Part shown: piece by piece, positions 1 through 10,002 of the stretch | Numbering within the stretch: position 1 is the first letter of the stretch | Layout: each line of letters opens with the position of its first letter | Source of the DNA: Streptomyces venezuelae | GTDB taxonomy: Bacteria; Actinomycetota; Actinomycetes; Streptomycetales; Streptomycetaceae | Assembly (NCBI RefSeq): GCF_008642355.1 | Contig: NZ_CP029193.1 | Span: 2,752,001-2,816,000 of the forward strand | Direction: 5' to 3' | DNA length: 64,000 nucleotides | Translations under genes and position numbers: made by a program | The notes under the pieces: generated by a model | Database searches by the model: none | What the model was told of the DNA's origin: nothing | What the model saw: the letters and a program-made list of their open reading frames with translations, nothing else

Positions 1-400
1 CCTGCGCCTGCCCCTGCGTCGGTTCCGTCAGCGCCGGGTTGCCCCTGCCGACCCTTCTGAACGCCGCCGTTCCGCGCGACAGATCGTGCCCGATGGCCAC
101 CGCCTCGATGTCCGCCGACGTCCAGTGCTGCCCGCCCCGCTCCTCGTCGCGCACCTTCAACCTGCCCTGCACGATGACCGGTTCGCCCACGGACACCGAC
201 CCCTGCACGTTCGTGCCGAGCGCCCGCCACGCCCAGACCGTGAAGAAGTTCGTGTGCCCGTCGGTCCATGTGCTCTTCGCCCCGTCGTAGTACCGCGCCG
301 TCACCGCGAGCCGGAACCGTGCCACCGGTCCCGACGGCAGCTCCCGGTACACCGGCGTCGTCGCCACATTGCCCACGACCGTCACCAAGGTCTCGTTCAT
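1..400 (-). CDS. ssbB: Single-stranded DNA-binding protein (C-terminus cut by window edge)
   Basis: The 133 visible residues form an OB-fold SSB. They open MNETLVTVVGNV, have the aromatic stretch around FFTVWAWRALG, and a basic loop ending in KVRDEERGGQHWTS. SSB coats single-stranded DNA in replication, repair and chromosome segregation. The ATG at 400 starts 134 bases after the stop of the dynamin-like gene upstream on the same strand. In Streptomyces the sporulation paralogue SsbB lies beside two GTPase genes of this type, so I favour ssbB over the replicative ssbA, which normally sits with rpsF and rpsR. The acidic tail, if present, lies outside the window. Confidence 0.88.
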   Translation of the reverse strand, partial: MNETLVTVVGNVATTPVYRELPSGPVARFRLAVTARYYDGAKSTWTDGHTNFFTVWAWRALGTNVQGSVSVGEPVIVQGRLKVRDEERGGQHWTSADIEAVAIGHDLSRGTAAFRRVGRGNPALTEPTQGQAQ

Positions 401-534
401 CGCCGAACCCCCTATTCCGCCCCACACTTCGGGCCGTCTGTCTCGTGCCGCCCCGCGGCTGTGAACTCAGATTGCACCGGTCGGGCACATCCCGCTGGGC
501 CCTGTGGACCGCCCCCAGCTTGTGGAAAACTCCG

Positions 535-2484
535 TCACCCGATCGGGGAACGGGCAGCCCCGGACAGCTCCCCCGACACCCGCACGAACTGCTCCCTGAC
601 CTCCCGGTACCGCAGCAGCTCCGCCGCCACCGGATCGAGGACCCGAGCCCGTCCGCACCCGGCCGCCGCCTCCCGCAGCCGCCGTTCCGCGTCGTTTCCG
701 TACCGGCGCGCCGGCCCTCGCGCCGCGATCCGGCTCGTCCACTCCACGCACGGGCCGCCCACGATGCCCGCCAGCATCAGCAGCACCGGCACGCCCAGGT
801 TCGGCGTGGCGAGCCCGACGATCTGGCCCACCAGCCAGACGCCGCCCACGACTTGCAGCAGCGTCATCGCCGCCTGTGCCAGGACCGCGACCGGCCACCA
901 GCCCGGCCGCGGCGGCCGTCCGACCGGCACCCCCACCGTCACCGCCAGCTCGTCGAGCGCCTCGGGAAGCCCTTCAGCCCCCCGCACCGCGGCGTCCCGC
1001 ACGGCCTGTCCCCAGGGCAGGGGCAACCCTCGCGCCGCCTCGTCGGCCACCGTGCGCACGGCGTGCTCCACCCGCTGGCGCGCCGTCGCCTCCTCGTCCA
1101 CGGGCGGCAGGGCGACCGGCGTCAGCACACCCTGCGAGAACCGCCGCGCCTCGTACCAGCGCCACAGCCTGAACCACGGGTCCCCACACGCCTTGCCCGC
1201 GTGCCTGCGCCAGGCACGCTCCGCGGCGTCCCCGGCCGCCGCCGCGCCCACGGCGTCCGCGAGCCGGTCCGCGAACTCCTCGCGGGCCTCCTCGCTGAGC
1301 CCGATCCGCCCGCGGTTGCGGCCGGAGTGCGCCCCGGCGACGTACACCGGACGCAGGCGTTCCGCGGTGGCGTCCACGTCCGCGGAGATCCGACGGGCCG
1401 CGGCGCCCCGCTCCTGGGTGAACTGGCCGAGCGCCTCCCGCAGTTCACCGATCCCCTCCCCCGTCAGCGCGGAGATCGCCAGCACCGTGGCGCCCGGCTC
1501 CCCGTGCTCCCCGAGGGCGACGCCGTCCTCGTCGAGGAGGCGCCGCAGATCGTCGAGGACCTGGTCGGCGGCGTCGCCGGGCAGCCGGTCGATCTGGTTG
1601 AGCACCACGAAGGTGACTTCGGCGTGGCCGGCCATGGGGCGCAGATAGCGTTCGTGGAGCATCGCGTCGGCGTACTTCTCCGGGTCGACGACCCAGATGA
1701 CGGCGTCGACGAGCGCCAGGATGCGGTCGACGTGCTCGCGGTGCTCGCCGACCGCGGAGTCATGGTCGGGCAGATCGACGAGGACGAGCCCTTGGAGCTC
1801 GTCGGCGCCGGGTCCTTGGAGCGGGCGGCGGCGCAGGCGTCCGGGGATCCCGAGCCGGTCGAGGAGGCCCGCCGCGCCATCGGTCCAGCTGCACCCGATG
1901 GGCGCGGCGGTGGTCGGCCTGCGCACACCGGTCTCCGAGATCATCACTCCGGCGAGCGCGTTGAAGAGCGTCGACTTGCCGCTGCCGGTGGCCCCGGCGA
2001 TGGCGACGACGGTGTGCCGGTCGGAGAGCCTGCGCCGGGCGGCCGCCTCGTCCAGGACGCGCCCGGCCTCGGCGAGGGTGCCGCTGTCGAGGCGGGTGCG
2101 GGAGAGCCCGACGAGTTCGCGCAGTGCGTCGAGGCGGGTGCGGAGGGGGTTTTCGTAGGAGGGGGTGGGGGCCGCGGAGGGGGCGGGGGCCGGGGCGTAC
2201 GAGCGGGCTCCCGTACTCGAATCCGTGTCCCGGCCACCGGTGGCCCGTTGCGCGTCTTCGACGCGGCGGGCGATGAGGCCGTCGTCCCAGGGGCGGCCGG
2301 TACGGCTGTCGGTACGTTCATCGCGGCGATCGTGGCACTCGCGGCGGTCGTGGCGTTCGCCAGTGGCGTCGGCGTCAGACGCACCACGCCTACGGCCACG
2401 GTCCCGGCCATGCTCCCCATGGTGCGCACGGTCGGCGGGATCGGCGGGATCGGTGTGATCAGTGACGGCGGTCACCGCGGTCAC
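535..2484 (-). CDS. dynB: Dynamin-like GTPase DynB, membrane-anchored
   Basis: 649 residues from a GTG that overlaps the stop of the upstream GTPase gene (TGA within GGTGA), which implies translational coupling. An arginine- and proline-rich N-terminus is followed by a P-loop GATGSGKST at about residues 164-172, a DLPDHDS G3 region and an NQID G4 motif. Near the C-terminus, about residues 525-575, are two hydrophobic segments that would anchor the protein in the membrane. In Streptomyces venezuelae two dynamin-like proteins, DynA and DynB, stabilise FtsZ rings in sporulation septa and DynB is the one with the transmembrane region. The order, domain content and neighbouring ssb fit that locus. 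The assignment of A and B rests on the membrane segments. Confidence 0.8.
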   Translation of the reverse strand: MTAVTAVTDHTDPADPADRAHHGEHGRDRGRRRGASDADATGERHDRRECHDRRDERTDSRTGRPWDDGLIARRVEDAQRATGGRDTDSSTGARSYAPAPAPSAAPTPSYENPLRTRLDALRELVGLSRTRLDSGTLAEAGRVLDEAAARRRLSDRHTVVAIAGATGSGKSTLFNALAGVMISETGVRRPTTAAPIGCSWTDGAAGLLDRLGIPGRLRRRPLQGPGADELQGLVLVDLPDHDSAVGEHREHVDRILALVDAVIWVVDPEKYADAMLHERYLRPMAGHAEVTFVVLNQIDRLPGDAADQVLDDLRRLLDEDGVALGEHGEPGATVLAISALTGEGIGELREALGQFTQERGAAARRISADVDATAERLRPVYVAGAHSGRNRGRIGLSEEAREEFADRLADAVGAAAAGDAAERAWRRHAGKACGDPWFRLWRWYEARRFSQGVLTPVALPPVDEEATARQRVEHAVRTVADEAARGLPLPWGQAVRDAAVRGAEGLPEALDELAVTVGVPVGRPPRPGWWPVAVLAQAAMTLLQVVGGVWLVGQIVGLATPNLGVPVLLMLAGIVGGPCVEWTSRIAARGPARRYGNDAERRLREAAAGCGRARVLDPVAAELLRYREVREQFVRVSGELSGAARSPIG

Positions 2485-4172
2485 CTCTCCTTCTGCAGTA
2501 CGGACAGGGCGGCGATCAGCTCGGCCTGGGGTTCGGGATGCACTTCGAGGGCGTCCAAGGGGGCGAGCCTGCGCTCCCGCTCGGCGTTGAGGACCTTCTC
2601 CAGGTAGTCGGTCAGGAGGCACCCGCCGCGGTCGCGCAGCCGTACGGCGGCCTGGGCGCCGATCCGCTCGGCGAGGATCTCCCCGGCCGCGCGCGCCCTG
2701 CGCCCGCCGAGCAGCGTCGTGGCGAGCAGCGCGGCGACGACCTCGGGGTCGGGAAGGGCGTTCTTGTCGACCCGTTCGAGGCAGCGCACCTCGTCCTCGG
2801 CGTACTCCTCCAGTTCGCGCCGCCACCTGCGTACGGCCATCCCGATGCGGTGTTCGGCGGTCTCGATGTCCGGGTCGCGGCCCGCCAGGATCGGGGCTCC
2901 GGCGGCGGGCTCGCGCCGCCAGGCCTCGTCGATGCGCTCGTCGGCGGCGGTGACGGCGCACAGCAGCAGGGCCTCCAGGCTCTCGGCGATGGCGTCGAGC
3001 AGTTCACCGGCGCCGCAGTCGAGCGGGTAACTGCGCCAGCGCTTCAGGGCGCTCCCGGCCAGCACCCCGCCGGCCCGCAAACGCCTTCCCACGCGCGCGT
3101 GCTCGTTCTCGTACGCCTCGTCGACGGCGGAGGTGAGCCGTAGTGCGGCGGCGTACTGGGCGGCGACGGCGCCCGCGAGTTCCGGCATGCGCGAGTCGAG
3201 GGACCGGAGGACTCCGAGGGCGGTACGGGCGACGACCCGGTCGCGGACGGCGGGTTCCTGGGCGTGGTGGGCGAGCCAGGCGCGCAGGGGCGCGACGGCG
3301 GTGGCGGGGAGCAGCCCGCCGCCGCCCGCGGACTCGGGCAGTTCGGGAACGGTGAAGCGGGGTACGTCGCCGAGTCCGGCCTTGGCGAGCAGTGCTCCGT
3401 ACTGGCGTGAGACCTCGGTCACCACCTGGTGCGGCACGCGGTCGAGGACCGTGACGAGGGTGGCGTCGTGTTCCTTGGCGGTGCGCAGCAGGTGCCAGGG
3501 GACGGCGTCGGCGTACCGCGACGCGGTGGTGACCATCACCCATACGTCGGCCGCGGAGATGAGTGCGGCGGCGAGGACGCGGTTGTCGGCGACGAGGGAG
3601 TCGATGTCGGGTGCGTCCAGGAGGGCGAGGCCACGGGGGAGGCTGTGCGCGGTCTCGATGCGCAGCGCACGCTCGTCTTCACCTACGTCGGCCGACACAT
3701 CCCCGCCGTCGTCGTCCCGCTCCTCTCCACCGCCCTCCTCCCCGTCCTCCTGTCGGGGCACCCACACGCGCGTGAGGTCGGGCAGGATCCGCATCCCGGA
3801 GAACCAGTGGTGGTCGTCCGGATGGCAGACGAGCACCGGCGTGCGGGTGGTGGGCCGCAGCACACCCGCCTCACTGACCTGTCGGCCCACGAGGGAGTTC
3901 ACGAGGGTGGACTTGCCGGTGCCGGTGGATCCGCCGACGACGGCGAGAAGAGGCGCTTCGGGGGCCCTGAGCCGGGGCACGAGATAGTCATCGAGCTGCG
4001 CCAGCAACTCGTCCCGGTTGGCACGCGCGCGTGGCGCCCCCGGCAGGGGGAGCGGAAAGCGTGCGGCGGCGACACGCTCGCGCAGGGCGGAGAGTGCGTC
4101 AAGCAACTGAGGCCGTACGTCCAAGGTCACCACATGCGAAGAATGCCCAATTTTGGCGTCTTTCTGAAGCAT
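2481..4172 (-). CDS. dynA: Dynamin-like GTPase DynA
   Basis: 563 residues from the ATG at 4172. A GTG at 4133, which would start at [11 protein letters not shown], is an equally plausible start. The P-loop [10 protein letters not shown] is at about residues 80-89, followed by a PTTRTPV switch-like region and a DAPDID G3 motif; the rest is helical. I see no clear membrane segment, unlike the downstream partner. An acidic Glu/Asp-rich insertion follows the WVPRQ region. The stop overlaps the GTG of the next gene, so the two GTPases should be made together. Known family role: paired dynamins at sporulation septa. A generic YfjP/HflX-like GTPase is the alternative if synteny misleads. Confidence 0.78.
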   Translation of the reverse strand: MLQKDAKIGHSSHVVTLDVRPQLLDALSALRERVAAARFPLPLPGAPRARANRDELLAQLDDYLVPRLRAPEAPLLAVVGGSTGTGKSTLVNSLVGRQVSEAGVLRPTTRTPVLVCHPDDHHWFSGMRILPDLTRVWVPRQEDGEEGGGEERDDDGGDVSADVGEDERALRIETAHSLPRGLALLDAPDIDSLVADNRVLAAALISAADVWVMVTTASRYADAVPWHLLRTAKEHDATLVTVLDRVPHQVVTEVSRQYGALLAKAGLGDVPRFTVPELPESAGGGGLLPATAVAPLRAWLAHHAQEPAVRDRVVARTALGVLRSLDSRMPELAGAVAAQYAAALRLTSAVDEAYENEHARVGRRLRAGGVLAGSALKRWRSYPLDCGAGELLDAIAESLEALLLCAVTAADERIDEAWRREPAAGAPILAGRDPDIETAEHRIGMAVRRWRRELEEYAEDEVRCLERVDKNALPDPEVVAALLATTLLGGRRARAAGEILAERIGAQAAVRLRDRGGCLLTDYLEKVLNAERERRLAPLDALEVHPEPQAELIAALSVLQKER

Positions 4173-4441
4173 ATGGGCGCCTCTGCGCGCCGATCGGACG
4201 CAGGTGAGGGAAGGGGCGACCGGGGCGCAGGCATAACGAGTGCACAACACCCGGGGCGTGAGGCGCCAAAAGCGATGCGAGATTCGCACCTGCCTGCGAT
4301 TATCAGGATCGCTTCACCGAACCTCCACATCACGGCGCGGAGGCGAAGCACCAGGGACAGGGACCCGGGAGCCCTATCCTTGTCCCCGGCAAGGTCACGG
4401 ATCACCCCCACGTCCGGCCCCATGCCACCCGGCCACACCCG

Positions 4442-4517
4442 GCCCCCGTAGCTCAGTGGATAGAGCAGGCGCCTTCTAAGCGCTTGGCCGCAGGTTCGAG
4501 TCCTGCCGGGGGCGCCA
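4442..4517 (+). tRNA. tRNA-Arg (anticodon UCU)
   Basis: Cloverleaf: acceptor GCCCCCG (4442-4448) pairs with CGGGGGC (4507-4513). The D arm contains AGCTCAGTGGATAGAGC, the anticodon loop is CTTCTAA with TCT, and the T arm GCAGG-TTCGAGT-CCTGC is complete. The CCA (4515-4517) is encoded. The integrase gene points at its 3' end, so this gene is the integration target and has kept an intact 3' half. Confidence 0.95.
4476..4517 (+). other. Probable attL core (3' half of tRNA-Arg)
   Basis: Tyrosine integrases of actinobacterial islands recombine within the 3' half of a tRNA, and the int gene lies 260 bases away pointing at it. The exact crossover cannot be read from one end. I looked for a second copy of the T arm and acceptor sequence in the window and did not find one. 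Confidence 0.5.
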
Positions 4518-4722
4518 CTGACGACACGTCAGCTTGGCCGCGTTTTACCTGGTCAGATGGTGTCTGACTCGCGCGGGCCTCTAGCGCGCCCCGCCCTGCC
4601 AGACAGCGCTGAAGTCCGGCTGACGCCGGGTGAATCCAGGTCGATACGGCTGCCTGTCCCCCATGCGTCCCCCAAGCCCTCTCACCCAAAAGCATCCAAA
4701 ATACGCCGCCCGGCAACACTGA

Positions 4723-4764
4723 AGGGCGGTGCGCGATCCCCACGTGGGGATCGCGCACCGCCCT
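4723..4764 (-). terminator. 42-bp perfect palindrome after int
   Basis: A perfect palindrome of 21-base arms centred between 4743 and 4744, starting AGGGCGGTGCGCGATCCCC. It sits 13 bases past the int stop codon, between int and attL. A rho-independent-type hairpin without a strong T run is typical for Streptomyces. It could instead be, or also be, an integrase arm or accessory site. Confidence 0.7.
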
Positions 4765-4777
4765 CGATCTCGTTGGC

Positions 4778-6169
4778 CTACGCCGCGGTAGGGACGTACC
4801 GGATGTCTTCAATCTGCCGCAGGTAGTTGGCTAGCTGACCAACGATGCACCTCGCATAGATCGCCAGGAGCACGGGCACGCTGTTCCCCGCCCACTCCGC
4901 GACCTGAGCCGGCGGGATGCCCCGGTTGAGCCACGCCGTCAGGCATGTGTGACGGCAGTCGTACACGCGCCTGCCCGCGGGAGAGCTGAACTCGTGCGGC
5001 GCCAGGACCGCCTTCCGCGCCTTCTCCCAGACTCGTCGGAACACCGACCCCGCCAGCTTGCCACCGCCCTCCCCCGGAAAGAGCAGGTCAGTGGGCTTGA
5101 GCTCGTAGCGGTTGATGATCTCGCGCAGAAAGGCCACAAGGTCCGGATGGATGGGGACAGTCCGCGTGTCACCCTCAGCCCGGCCCTTCAGCCCGCGGTC
5201 ATCGTGGGTGTCACCACTGTCGGTCCACTGACTGCCCACTTCCGGAGCGGCCTGGTAGATGACGAACTCCCCCCATCCCGAGTCCGGCAGAATGGCGTCA
5301 CTGACACGAAGTGCGACTGCCTCTTCCGGACGAAGGCCGGCATAGCAGAGCGTGGCAAAGAAGGCCCGATATAGGAGCCCTCGCCGAGGACGCTTGCCAA
5401 TCCATTCGAGGAGCGCCGTGACCTGCTGCGCGTTGAGCAGCGAGCGCTTGTCGATGGCCTGAGCCACCTTGGGGGCGCCGCCACTGCTGCCCTTGCCCTT
5501 GGGCATGGGGTTCTGCCGCAAGATCCCGTGGCGGACCGCATAGTCCATCGCGAGGCTCATGATCCGGCGGTTCCGGGTCACAGAGCTAGCCGCTGCAGCG
5601 GTGCCGTCCAGGAGCGTTCCAAGGGCGCCGACTACGACGTCGATCTTCTCGGTCTGCTCCCACGCCGACATAGGCAGCGTGTTCCGCCGGACCCAGTCGA
5701 GGATGACCCGAATATCGTCCGGCATCGGGACGTCGGGGTTGCTGCGTCGCTTGGTGTTGAAGGCCCACTCGCGCAGAGCAGTGCGGACCCGCACCGCGTC
5801 AAACTGCTTGGGAGGGGTACGGAGCAGCGCGACGGTGGCCGAGGTCATGGCCTTGGCGACGTTCTTGCGATGGTTCGGCGACCACTGCATCCAGTTCTTG
5901 TCGATGAATTCAACCGCGAAGTCGTACCAGTTGGCGTCAGCGGCCTTGCTGGCGTACGAGATCGGCTGTCCGGTCTCGGTGCTAAACGGTTCGCCACGCT
6001 TGACGGCGGTCAACAAATCGGAGCGGCGGGCATCTGCGAGCGCTTTGGTCGGGTAGGTCTTGCTGTGCTTTTTTGTGCCGACCTTCCAGACCACCTTGTA
6101 GGTGTATCCGTTCGCCCTCGTTCGGCGCTCGATGCCGTAGATCCGTACGTCAAACGTGCTTTCTATCAA
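4778..6169 (-). CDS. int: Tyrosine recombinase (site-specific integrase)
   Basis: 463 residues from a TTG at 6169 that overlaps the excisionase stop (TTGA), with GAGGA upstream; an in-frame start at 6184 is possible. An N-terminal arm-type DNA-binding segment (VVWKVGTKKHSKTYPT) is followed by a core-binding domain. The catalytic domain shows the box I arginine in CYAGLRPEEAVAL, box II as YDCRHTCLTAWLNRG (Tyr in place of the first His, common in Streptomyces integrases), and the tyrosine nucleophile in LLAIYARCI. The length suits AICE and phage integrases. It points at tRNA-Arg and is coupled to xis, so it should integrate and excise the island in the tRNA 3' end. Confidence 0.93.
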   Translation of the reverse strand: MIESTFDVRIYGIERRTRANGYTYKVVWKVGTKKHSKTYPTKALADARRSDLLTAVKRGEPFSTETGQPISYASKAADANWYDFAVEFIDKNWMQWSPNHRKNVAKAMTSATVALLRTPPKQFDAVRVRTALREWAFNTKRRSNPDVPMPDDIRVILDWVRRNTLPMSAWEQTEKIDVVVGALGTLLDGTAAAASSVTRNRRIMSLAMDYAVRHGILRQNPMPKGKGSSGGAPKVAQAIDKRSLLNAQQVTALLEWIGKRPRRGLLYRAFFATLCYAGLRPEEAVALRVSDAILPDSGWGEFVIYQAAPEVGSQWTDSGDTHDDRGLKGRAEGDTRTVPIHPDLVAFLREIINRYELKPTDLLFPGEGGGKLAGSVFRRVWEKARKAVLAPHEFSSPAGRRVYDCRHTCLTAWLNRGIPPAQVAEWAGNSVPVLLAIYARCIVGQLANYLRQIEDIRYVPTAA

Positions 6170-6363
6170 GAGGCGTCCTCGCAATCACTAAGCCAGTTTT
6201 CGAAATCGCTGCGTCGTATTCGGAGGGACCCGTTCGGGAGACGGATGCAGCGCGGCCCCCGCCCCTTCTGTCGCCAGTCGTAGAAGGTGCTGCGTGCGAC
6301 CCCCAGCTCGTCGCATACGTCATCGACGGTCAGCTTCTCCCCAGTTCGAACGGCTACTGTCAT
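6166..6363 (-). CDS. xis: Excisionase / MerR-type helix-turn-helix protein
   Basis: 65 residues with a winged helix-turn-helix of the excisionase (DNA-binding, excisionase-family) type: LTVDDVCDELGVARSTFYDW, then a GRGPRCIRLPNG wing. It is directly upstream of int and overlaps it by four bases. Such proteins bend DNA at the attachment sites and bias recombination toward excision; they can also repress int. The length is typical of the family. Confidence 0.88.
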   Translation of the reverse strand: MTVAVRTGEKLTVDDVCDELGVARSTFYDWRQKGRGPRCIRLPNGSLRIRRSDFENWLSDCEDAS

Positions 6364-6746
6364 GACGCCGCCCCACTAGTTCCGTGATCGTCGAGGAGGA
6401 ACGATCCACCTGTCTCGCAGCGAAAATGGGCAGGGGGTATCGCAAATCGGCACATGGGCGAGGTTCCTTGCAGACGGGCGCGTGGAGCGGCTAAGAGGAT
6501 TCCGGAAATGCCTAGATCCGCCAGCACAGCGAAATGTCGCTGGCCTTCAGCGGATGGGCGTTGCGTTTCAGGTCAACAGCAACCGCGAGCCGGTCATGAC
6601 CTCCCTACTTATTTGCGGCACGGGTAACTGTGTCCGCCACGGCTCCACCGCCAAGCACAGCCGGGTGCGAACTCCCTCAATGATCTGCACGATCCCCGGT
6701 TTCGGTAACCGGGGATCGTCGGCTACATTCCGCCCAGCACCGCGAA
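6364..6746. other. Intergenic region between xis and a membrane/HTH gene
   Basis: No convincing coding frame. It should carry the xis-int promoter near 6364-6430 on the minus strand and the terminator of the next minus-strand gene (6689-6719). A 91-codon plus-strand frame here has no good ribosome binding site and no recognisable protein. Confidence 0.5.
6689..6719 (-). terminator. Hairpin terminator
   Basis: Arms ACGATCCCCGGTT and AACCGGGGATCGT form a perfect 13-bp stem with a 5-base loop (6702-6706). It lies 28 bases past the stop of the minus-strand gene that ends at 6747. Confidence 0.75.
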
Positions 6747-7238
6747 CTACGAGGTAAGTCGGTAGGACCTGAGCGCGGGGTGCGCGTCGTCGTCCACCAG
6801 GACCACGAGTCCGTTCTCGGTGAGTCGGCTGAGGTTGCGAGCCACGACGCGTTCGGGGCTGCCGACGGCTCGGGCGATACCTCGGGCTTCGGCGCCCAGG
6901 TGAGCCGCGACGTGCGCCAGCACCATCAGGTCTTGGCGATACCCGCGCTGCACCAAGTCCTCACCGAAGAGGCCGGCGGCGCAGACGCAGAGGCACAGGG
7001 CCGTGGAAAGGGCGGCGTAGTCGGCTTTCGTCTGGGCGGTCCATGCGTTCATGGCGCCGAGCGCCATGAGGATCGAAGCAGTGACGCGGGCCGATCGAAG
7101 TGCGGCCTTCGGCAGGTGGGCCTCCTTGCTAGGGCCCAGGGGCGAGACGGGAGACGGAAGCCAGCGCGGCACGCTGGCACCCGCACCGCTGGAAGCGTCT
7201 CTGACCTGGTGTTTTCCGGGGAGGTAGTACGTTGACAT
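6747..7238 (-). CDS. Small membrane protein with winged-helix tail
   Basis: 163 residues with no family I can name. Two hydrophobic stretches (about residues 53-68 and 75-95, around ASILMALGAMNAW and LSTALCLCVCAAGLFG) are followed by a winged-helix-like segment, VLAHVAAHLGAEARGIARAVG then NLSRLTENGLVVLVDDDAHPALRSYRL, resembling the end of MarR-type regulators. This suggests a membrane-tethered DNA-binding protein. The start ATG follows GGAGA, and a GC inverted repeat (7244-7267, CCGGGGG/CCCCCGG) overlaps the leader just upstream, so translation or binding control there is possible. Confidence 0.6.
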   Translation of the reverse strand: MSTYYLPGKHQVRDASSGAGASVPRWLPSPVSPLGPSKEAHLPKAALRSARVTASILMALGAMNAWTAQTKADYAALSTALCLCVCAAGLFGEDLVQRGYRQDLMVLAHVAAHLGAEARGIARAVGSPERVVARNLSRLTENGLVVLVDDDAHPALRSYRLTS

Positions 7239-7511
7239 GGTCTCCGGGGGTGGTTCCAGTCCCCCGGGGCTCTTTCTCGTCTGCCGTGGGCGAATCTGAC
7301 CTCGGGCCTACGAGGCGGGGTCCGGCCATCTCGGCGGGAGGAGGGAGGCGACGCCTTCAACGCGAAGCAACTGCACCACCTCGCCGATTAGGGACTGGTC
7401 ACATCGGAACCGAACGCTTCGCGTCGGTCGCACCCTTGTACGCAGGCATCCCAGCGGCCAGGGGACGAAGTCCGGCCAGCCGCGATCTGAGCCTGCGCAC
7501 GCCGACACCCG

Positions 7512-8393
7512 TCAGCCCACCGCGGTCCAATGCCAGGGCCGGCGTCCTTCCCGTCCTCTTACGCAGTCGATTCGATATTGAGCCTGCTCTCGCGCCCCAG
7601 CATTCTGGTCCGCTGTTTGCATCCCGAATGTCACCAGCCGCAGTTCACGGATGCCCCGCAGGGTCGGATACCCCGCCCAGTCGCGTACGTCAAAGCCGTA
7701 CTGATCGCTGTAATCGGCGTACTGGCTGGCGGACAGGGTGCCGAATGTATCGAGGGCCACCGCCGTTGAGGTCAGGTCCCATTCGGGAGGCCCCATCGAT
7801 GTGCGTTCGAAGTCCAGGAGGAGGGCACCCTGGTCGGTAACTGCGCAGTTGCCGCCCCATGCATCTCCATGGACCACGCAGTGCGGCAGTCCCGGCGGGA
7901 GTTGGGACCACTGCTCCTTCAGTTCGTCGAGGCGACCCAGAAGCCAGGACTTATCGCCCTCGGTCGCGCAGCGCGCAGCGCTGAGTCGCTCGGCGATACG
8001 CACGAACGGCTGTAGCTGCCCGATGGGAAACGTCGGCCTGGGCAGATTGTGCATCCGCCGTAGGAGCGGGGCCAGTTCAGCTTCACTGCCCTGCCGATGT
8101 GGAGGAAGAAGTTCCCAGAACGTCGCCGCGCGACCACGTGCCTGGACGGGCTGATCTCTCGATATCGGCCGCACGGCCGGGACGCTGTTCTCGGCGAGCC
8201 ATCGCGCCACGGCTACCTCGCGGGCGGCGACATCATCCTGGCCCGATCGAGAGATGCGCACGACCACGTCGCTGGCGAGCTTCCACAGGTCGTTCTCGGC
8301 GAGGCGGATGGGTTCAGCGCCGTCAGCGGACAGGCCGGCAGCCGCAGCCACCTCTTCGAGGACGGCGAAGGACTCCTCGGTGGGCGTCGTGAT
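7512..8393 (-). CDS. Aminoglycoside phosphotransferase-family kinase
   Basis: About 294 residues; the start lies at the ATGA overlap with the XRE gene upstream (ATG at 8394-8396). Kinase-fold hallmarks: VVVRISR with the ATP-binding region, the catalytic loop HGDAWGGN and the metal-binding DFERTSMGPPEWDL. The family phosphorylates small hydroxylated molecules, from aminoglycosides to choline and homoserine; the substrate here is unknown. Coupling to an XRE/TPR regulator gene is common in Streptomyces and suggests the regulator and kinase act in one signalling unit rather than in antibiotic resistance. Confidence 0.85.
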   Translation of the reverse strand: MTTPTEESFAVLEEVAAAAGLSADGAEPIRLAENDLWKLASDVVVRISRSGQDDVAAREVAVARWLAENSVPAVRPISRDQPVQARGRAATFWELLPPHRQGSEAELAPLLRRMHNLPRPTFPIGQLQPFVRIAERLSAARCATEGDKSWLLGRLDELKEQWSQLPPGLPHCVVHGDAWGGNCAVTDQGALLLDFERTSMGPPEWDLTSTAVALDTFGTLSASQYADYSDQYGFDVRDWAGYPTLRGIRELRLVTFGMQTADQNAGAREQAQYRIDCVRGREGRRPWHWTAVG

Positions 8394-9790
8394 CATGCGT
8401 TGACCGTAGTGGTGATCCTGCTCCGGAGTTCAGCCACGTCGGGCCTGCGGGCATACCGGGCGGAGGCGCTCGTGAGATCGTCTATGTCAGTGACTGCGCG
8501 TTTGGACCGGAGCTTCCCGACCTCGTCCAGGGCTCGGTTCGCGATGGCCACGGCCTGCTGGGGGTCGCCCGTGACCATCGTCAGCGTGGCCAGCTTGGTG
8601 CCGGACAAGGCGCGCGAGCGTACATAGGCGTCCGTATGGCCTTCGATCGCCGTCTCGAGTCGAGAGATCGCCAACTCGGTCGACTGTCCAGGCATGAGCG
8701 CGATATCGAAGGCAGCGTGACCGGTGTCCCCGTGGTGCTGCGCGTCGTCGTAGTAGGACATCCAAGGTACGTCTTCGCCATCGCGGGCTCGCCCGAAGAT
8801 CTTGTCGGACTGATTGATCGCGGCCAACGCCTCATCCGGTTTCCGCATCTTCGCCCATGCCCGCGCCCTGGCGTTATGGAGCATCGACTGCTCACGCGGC
8901 GTGAGGCGATCTGAGCGCAGAAGGCCGCTCTCCGCGTAGGTGAGGCCCTCGTCCGGGCGCCCGCGCCAAATTTCGTGACGTGCACGCCAGTTGAGTGCCG
9001 ATGCGCGCAAGTGCCAGTTATTGCCCTGTTCAGCGCACCAGGTGCCGAACCGCAGCAGCTCGGTCGCGTCGTCGTGGGCGTAAGCATCGAAGGCACTGGC
9101 GCCCATCACGACGGAAAGACGCCCGACAGCGGTATAGAGGCCGTCCTTCAGCTCAGTCGGGTACTTCGCGGCGAGCAGCCCCTTGGCCCAGATGAACAGA
9201 CCCAGGGATGAGCTGCCGACGATTCCTCCACCTCCGTAGAGGTTGTCCCAGCCCGCGAGGGTGTCCGCCGCTGTCAGGACCTGGCGGATGTCCTCGGGTC
9301 GGACGGACTTGGGGAGTGCATTTGGTCCAGACGACGGGAGCAGGTCAACGAATGCGGTCGGGGCGAGGGCGGCTACCCCACCCAAGGAGAAGAAGGCGCG
9401 GCGCTCCATAGCTGACTGGCTCCGTTCCGAAAGCACAGGCGGGTTCAGTTCCAGCATGCCCTCCGTCCGGGGGCCATTGGCACCCTGATCGACTTCGCTA
9501 GCGACTTTGTCCGCATGCGTGGCCTCCCTGGCTGCCTCCTCCTCGACAAGACGCCACAACCTCGTGAGCGCACCTCCGGCCTCAACGGCGCCATCCAGGA
9601 GGCTGGCCAGCGCCCCGTCGCACTCCCGCTCACACTTCTCGATGCGCTCAATCATTGTGGCGCTGAGGTGCACCTTTGCGCCGACCTCGCGCGTCGACAT
9701 CCTGCGCATGTTGCGCCAGTTGCGCAGCTCCTTGCCCCACCATGCGCGTACCGACGCCGTCTCATCCAGGGGCTTGGGCTTCTGTGCCAT
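8393..9790 (-). CDS. XRE-family regulator with TPR-like C-terminal region
   Basis: 465 residues from the ATG at 9790, chosen because of the strong GGAGGAG eight bases upstream. Residues about 20-75 form an XRE helix-turn-helix (MSTREVGAKVHLSATMIERIEKCERE). A long alpha-helical region with tetratricopeptide character follows (ALNWRARHEIWRGRPDEGL, MLHNARARAWAKMRKPDEAL). This architecture is a common Streptomyces transcription regulator type that may bind a peptide or small ligand through the TPR part. It overlaps the kinase gene downstream by four bases. Confidence 0.85.
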   Translation of the reverse strand: MAQKPKPLDETASVRAWWGKELRNWRNMRRMSTREVGAKVHLSATMIERIEKCERECDGALASLLDGAVEAGGALTRLWRLVEEEAAREATHADKVASEVDQGANGPRTEGMLELNPPVLSERSQSAMERRAFFSLGGVAALAPTAFVDLLPSSGPNALPKSVRPEDIRQVLTAADTLAGWDNLYGGGGIVGSSSLGLFIWAKGLLAAKYPTELKDGLYTAVGRLSVVMGASAFDAYAHDDATELLRFGTWCAEQGNNWHLRASALNWRARHEIWRGRPDEGLTYAESGLLRSDRLTPREQSMLHNARARAWAKMRKPDEALAAINQSDKIFGRARDGEDVPWMSYYDDAQHHGDTGHAAFDIALMPGQSTELAISRLETAIEGHTDAYVRSRALSGTKLATLTMVTGDPQQAVAIANRALDEVGKLRSKRAVTDIDDLTSASARYARRPDVAELRSRITTTVNA

Positions 9791-10002
9791 GACTTCTCCT
9801 CCGGCGCCCTGATGCGGACAGCACTGCTGCCCTTCGATTGTCCGCATCCCGGTTCCCGTTCACAGGGTTTCTTCGAGACTGGTCGAGCTCAACCGCAGTC
9901 GTTCACAGGGGTTCTGGTGCCCCGTCAGCAATGTGGCCGTGGCGCAAACATGACGGCCCGGCCCCCATGGCGAGGGCCGGGCCGCACAGCGCGAGCGCAC
10001 CG

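Noticed and set aside
86..2607. Long plus-strand frames (up to 779 codons) opposite dynB and dynA
   Set aside because: Arg/Pro/Ala-rich shadow reading of high-GC coding DNA on the other strand; no family motif and no ribosome binding site, while the minus strand carries clear GTPase motifs.
6482..6757. 91-codon plus-strand ORF between xis and the next gene
   Set aside because: No RBS, no recognisable sequence, and it runs through the terminator hairpin at 6689-6719.
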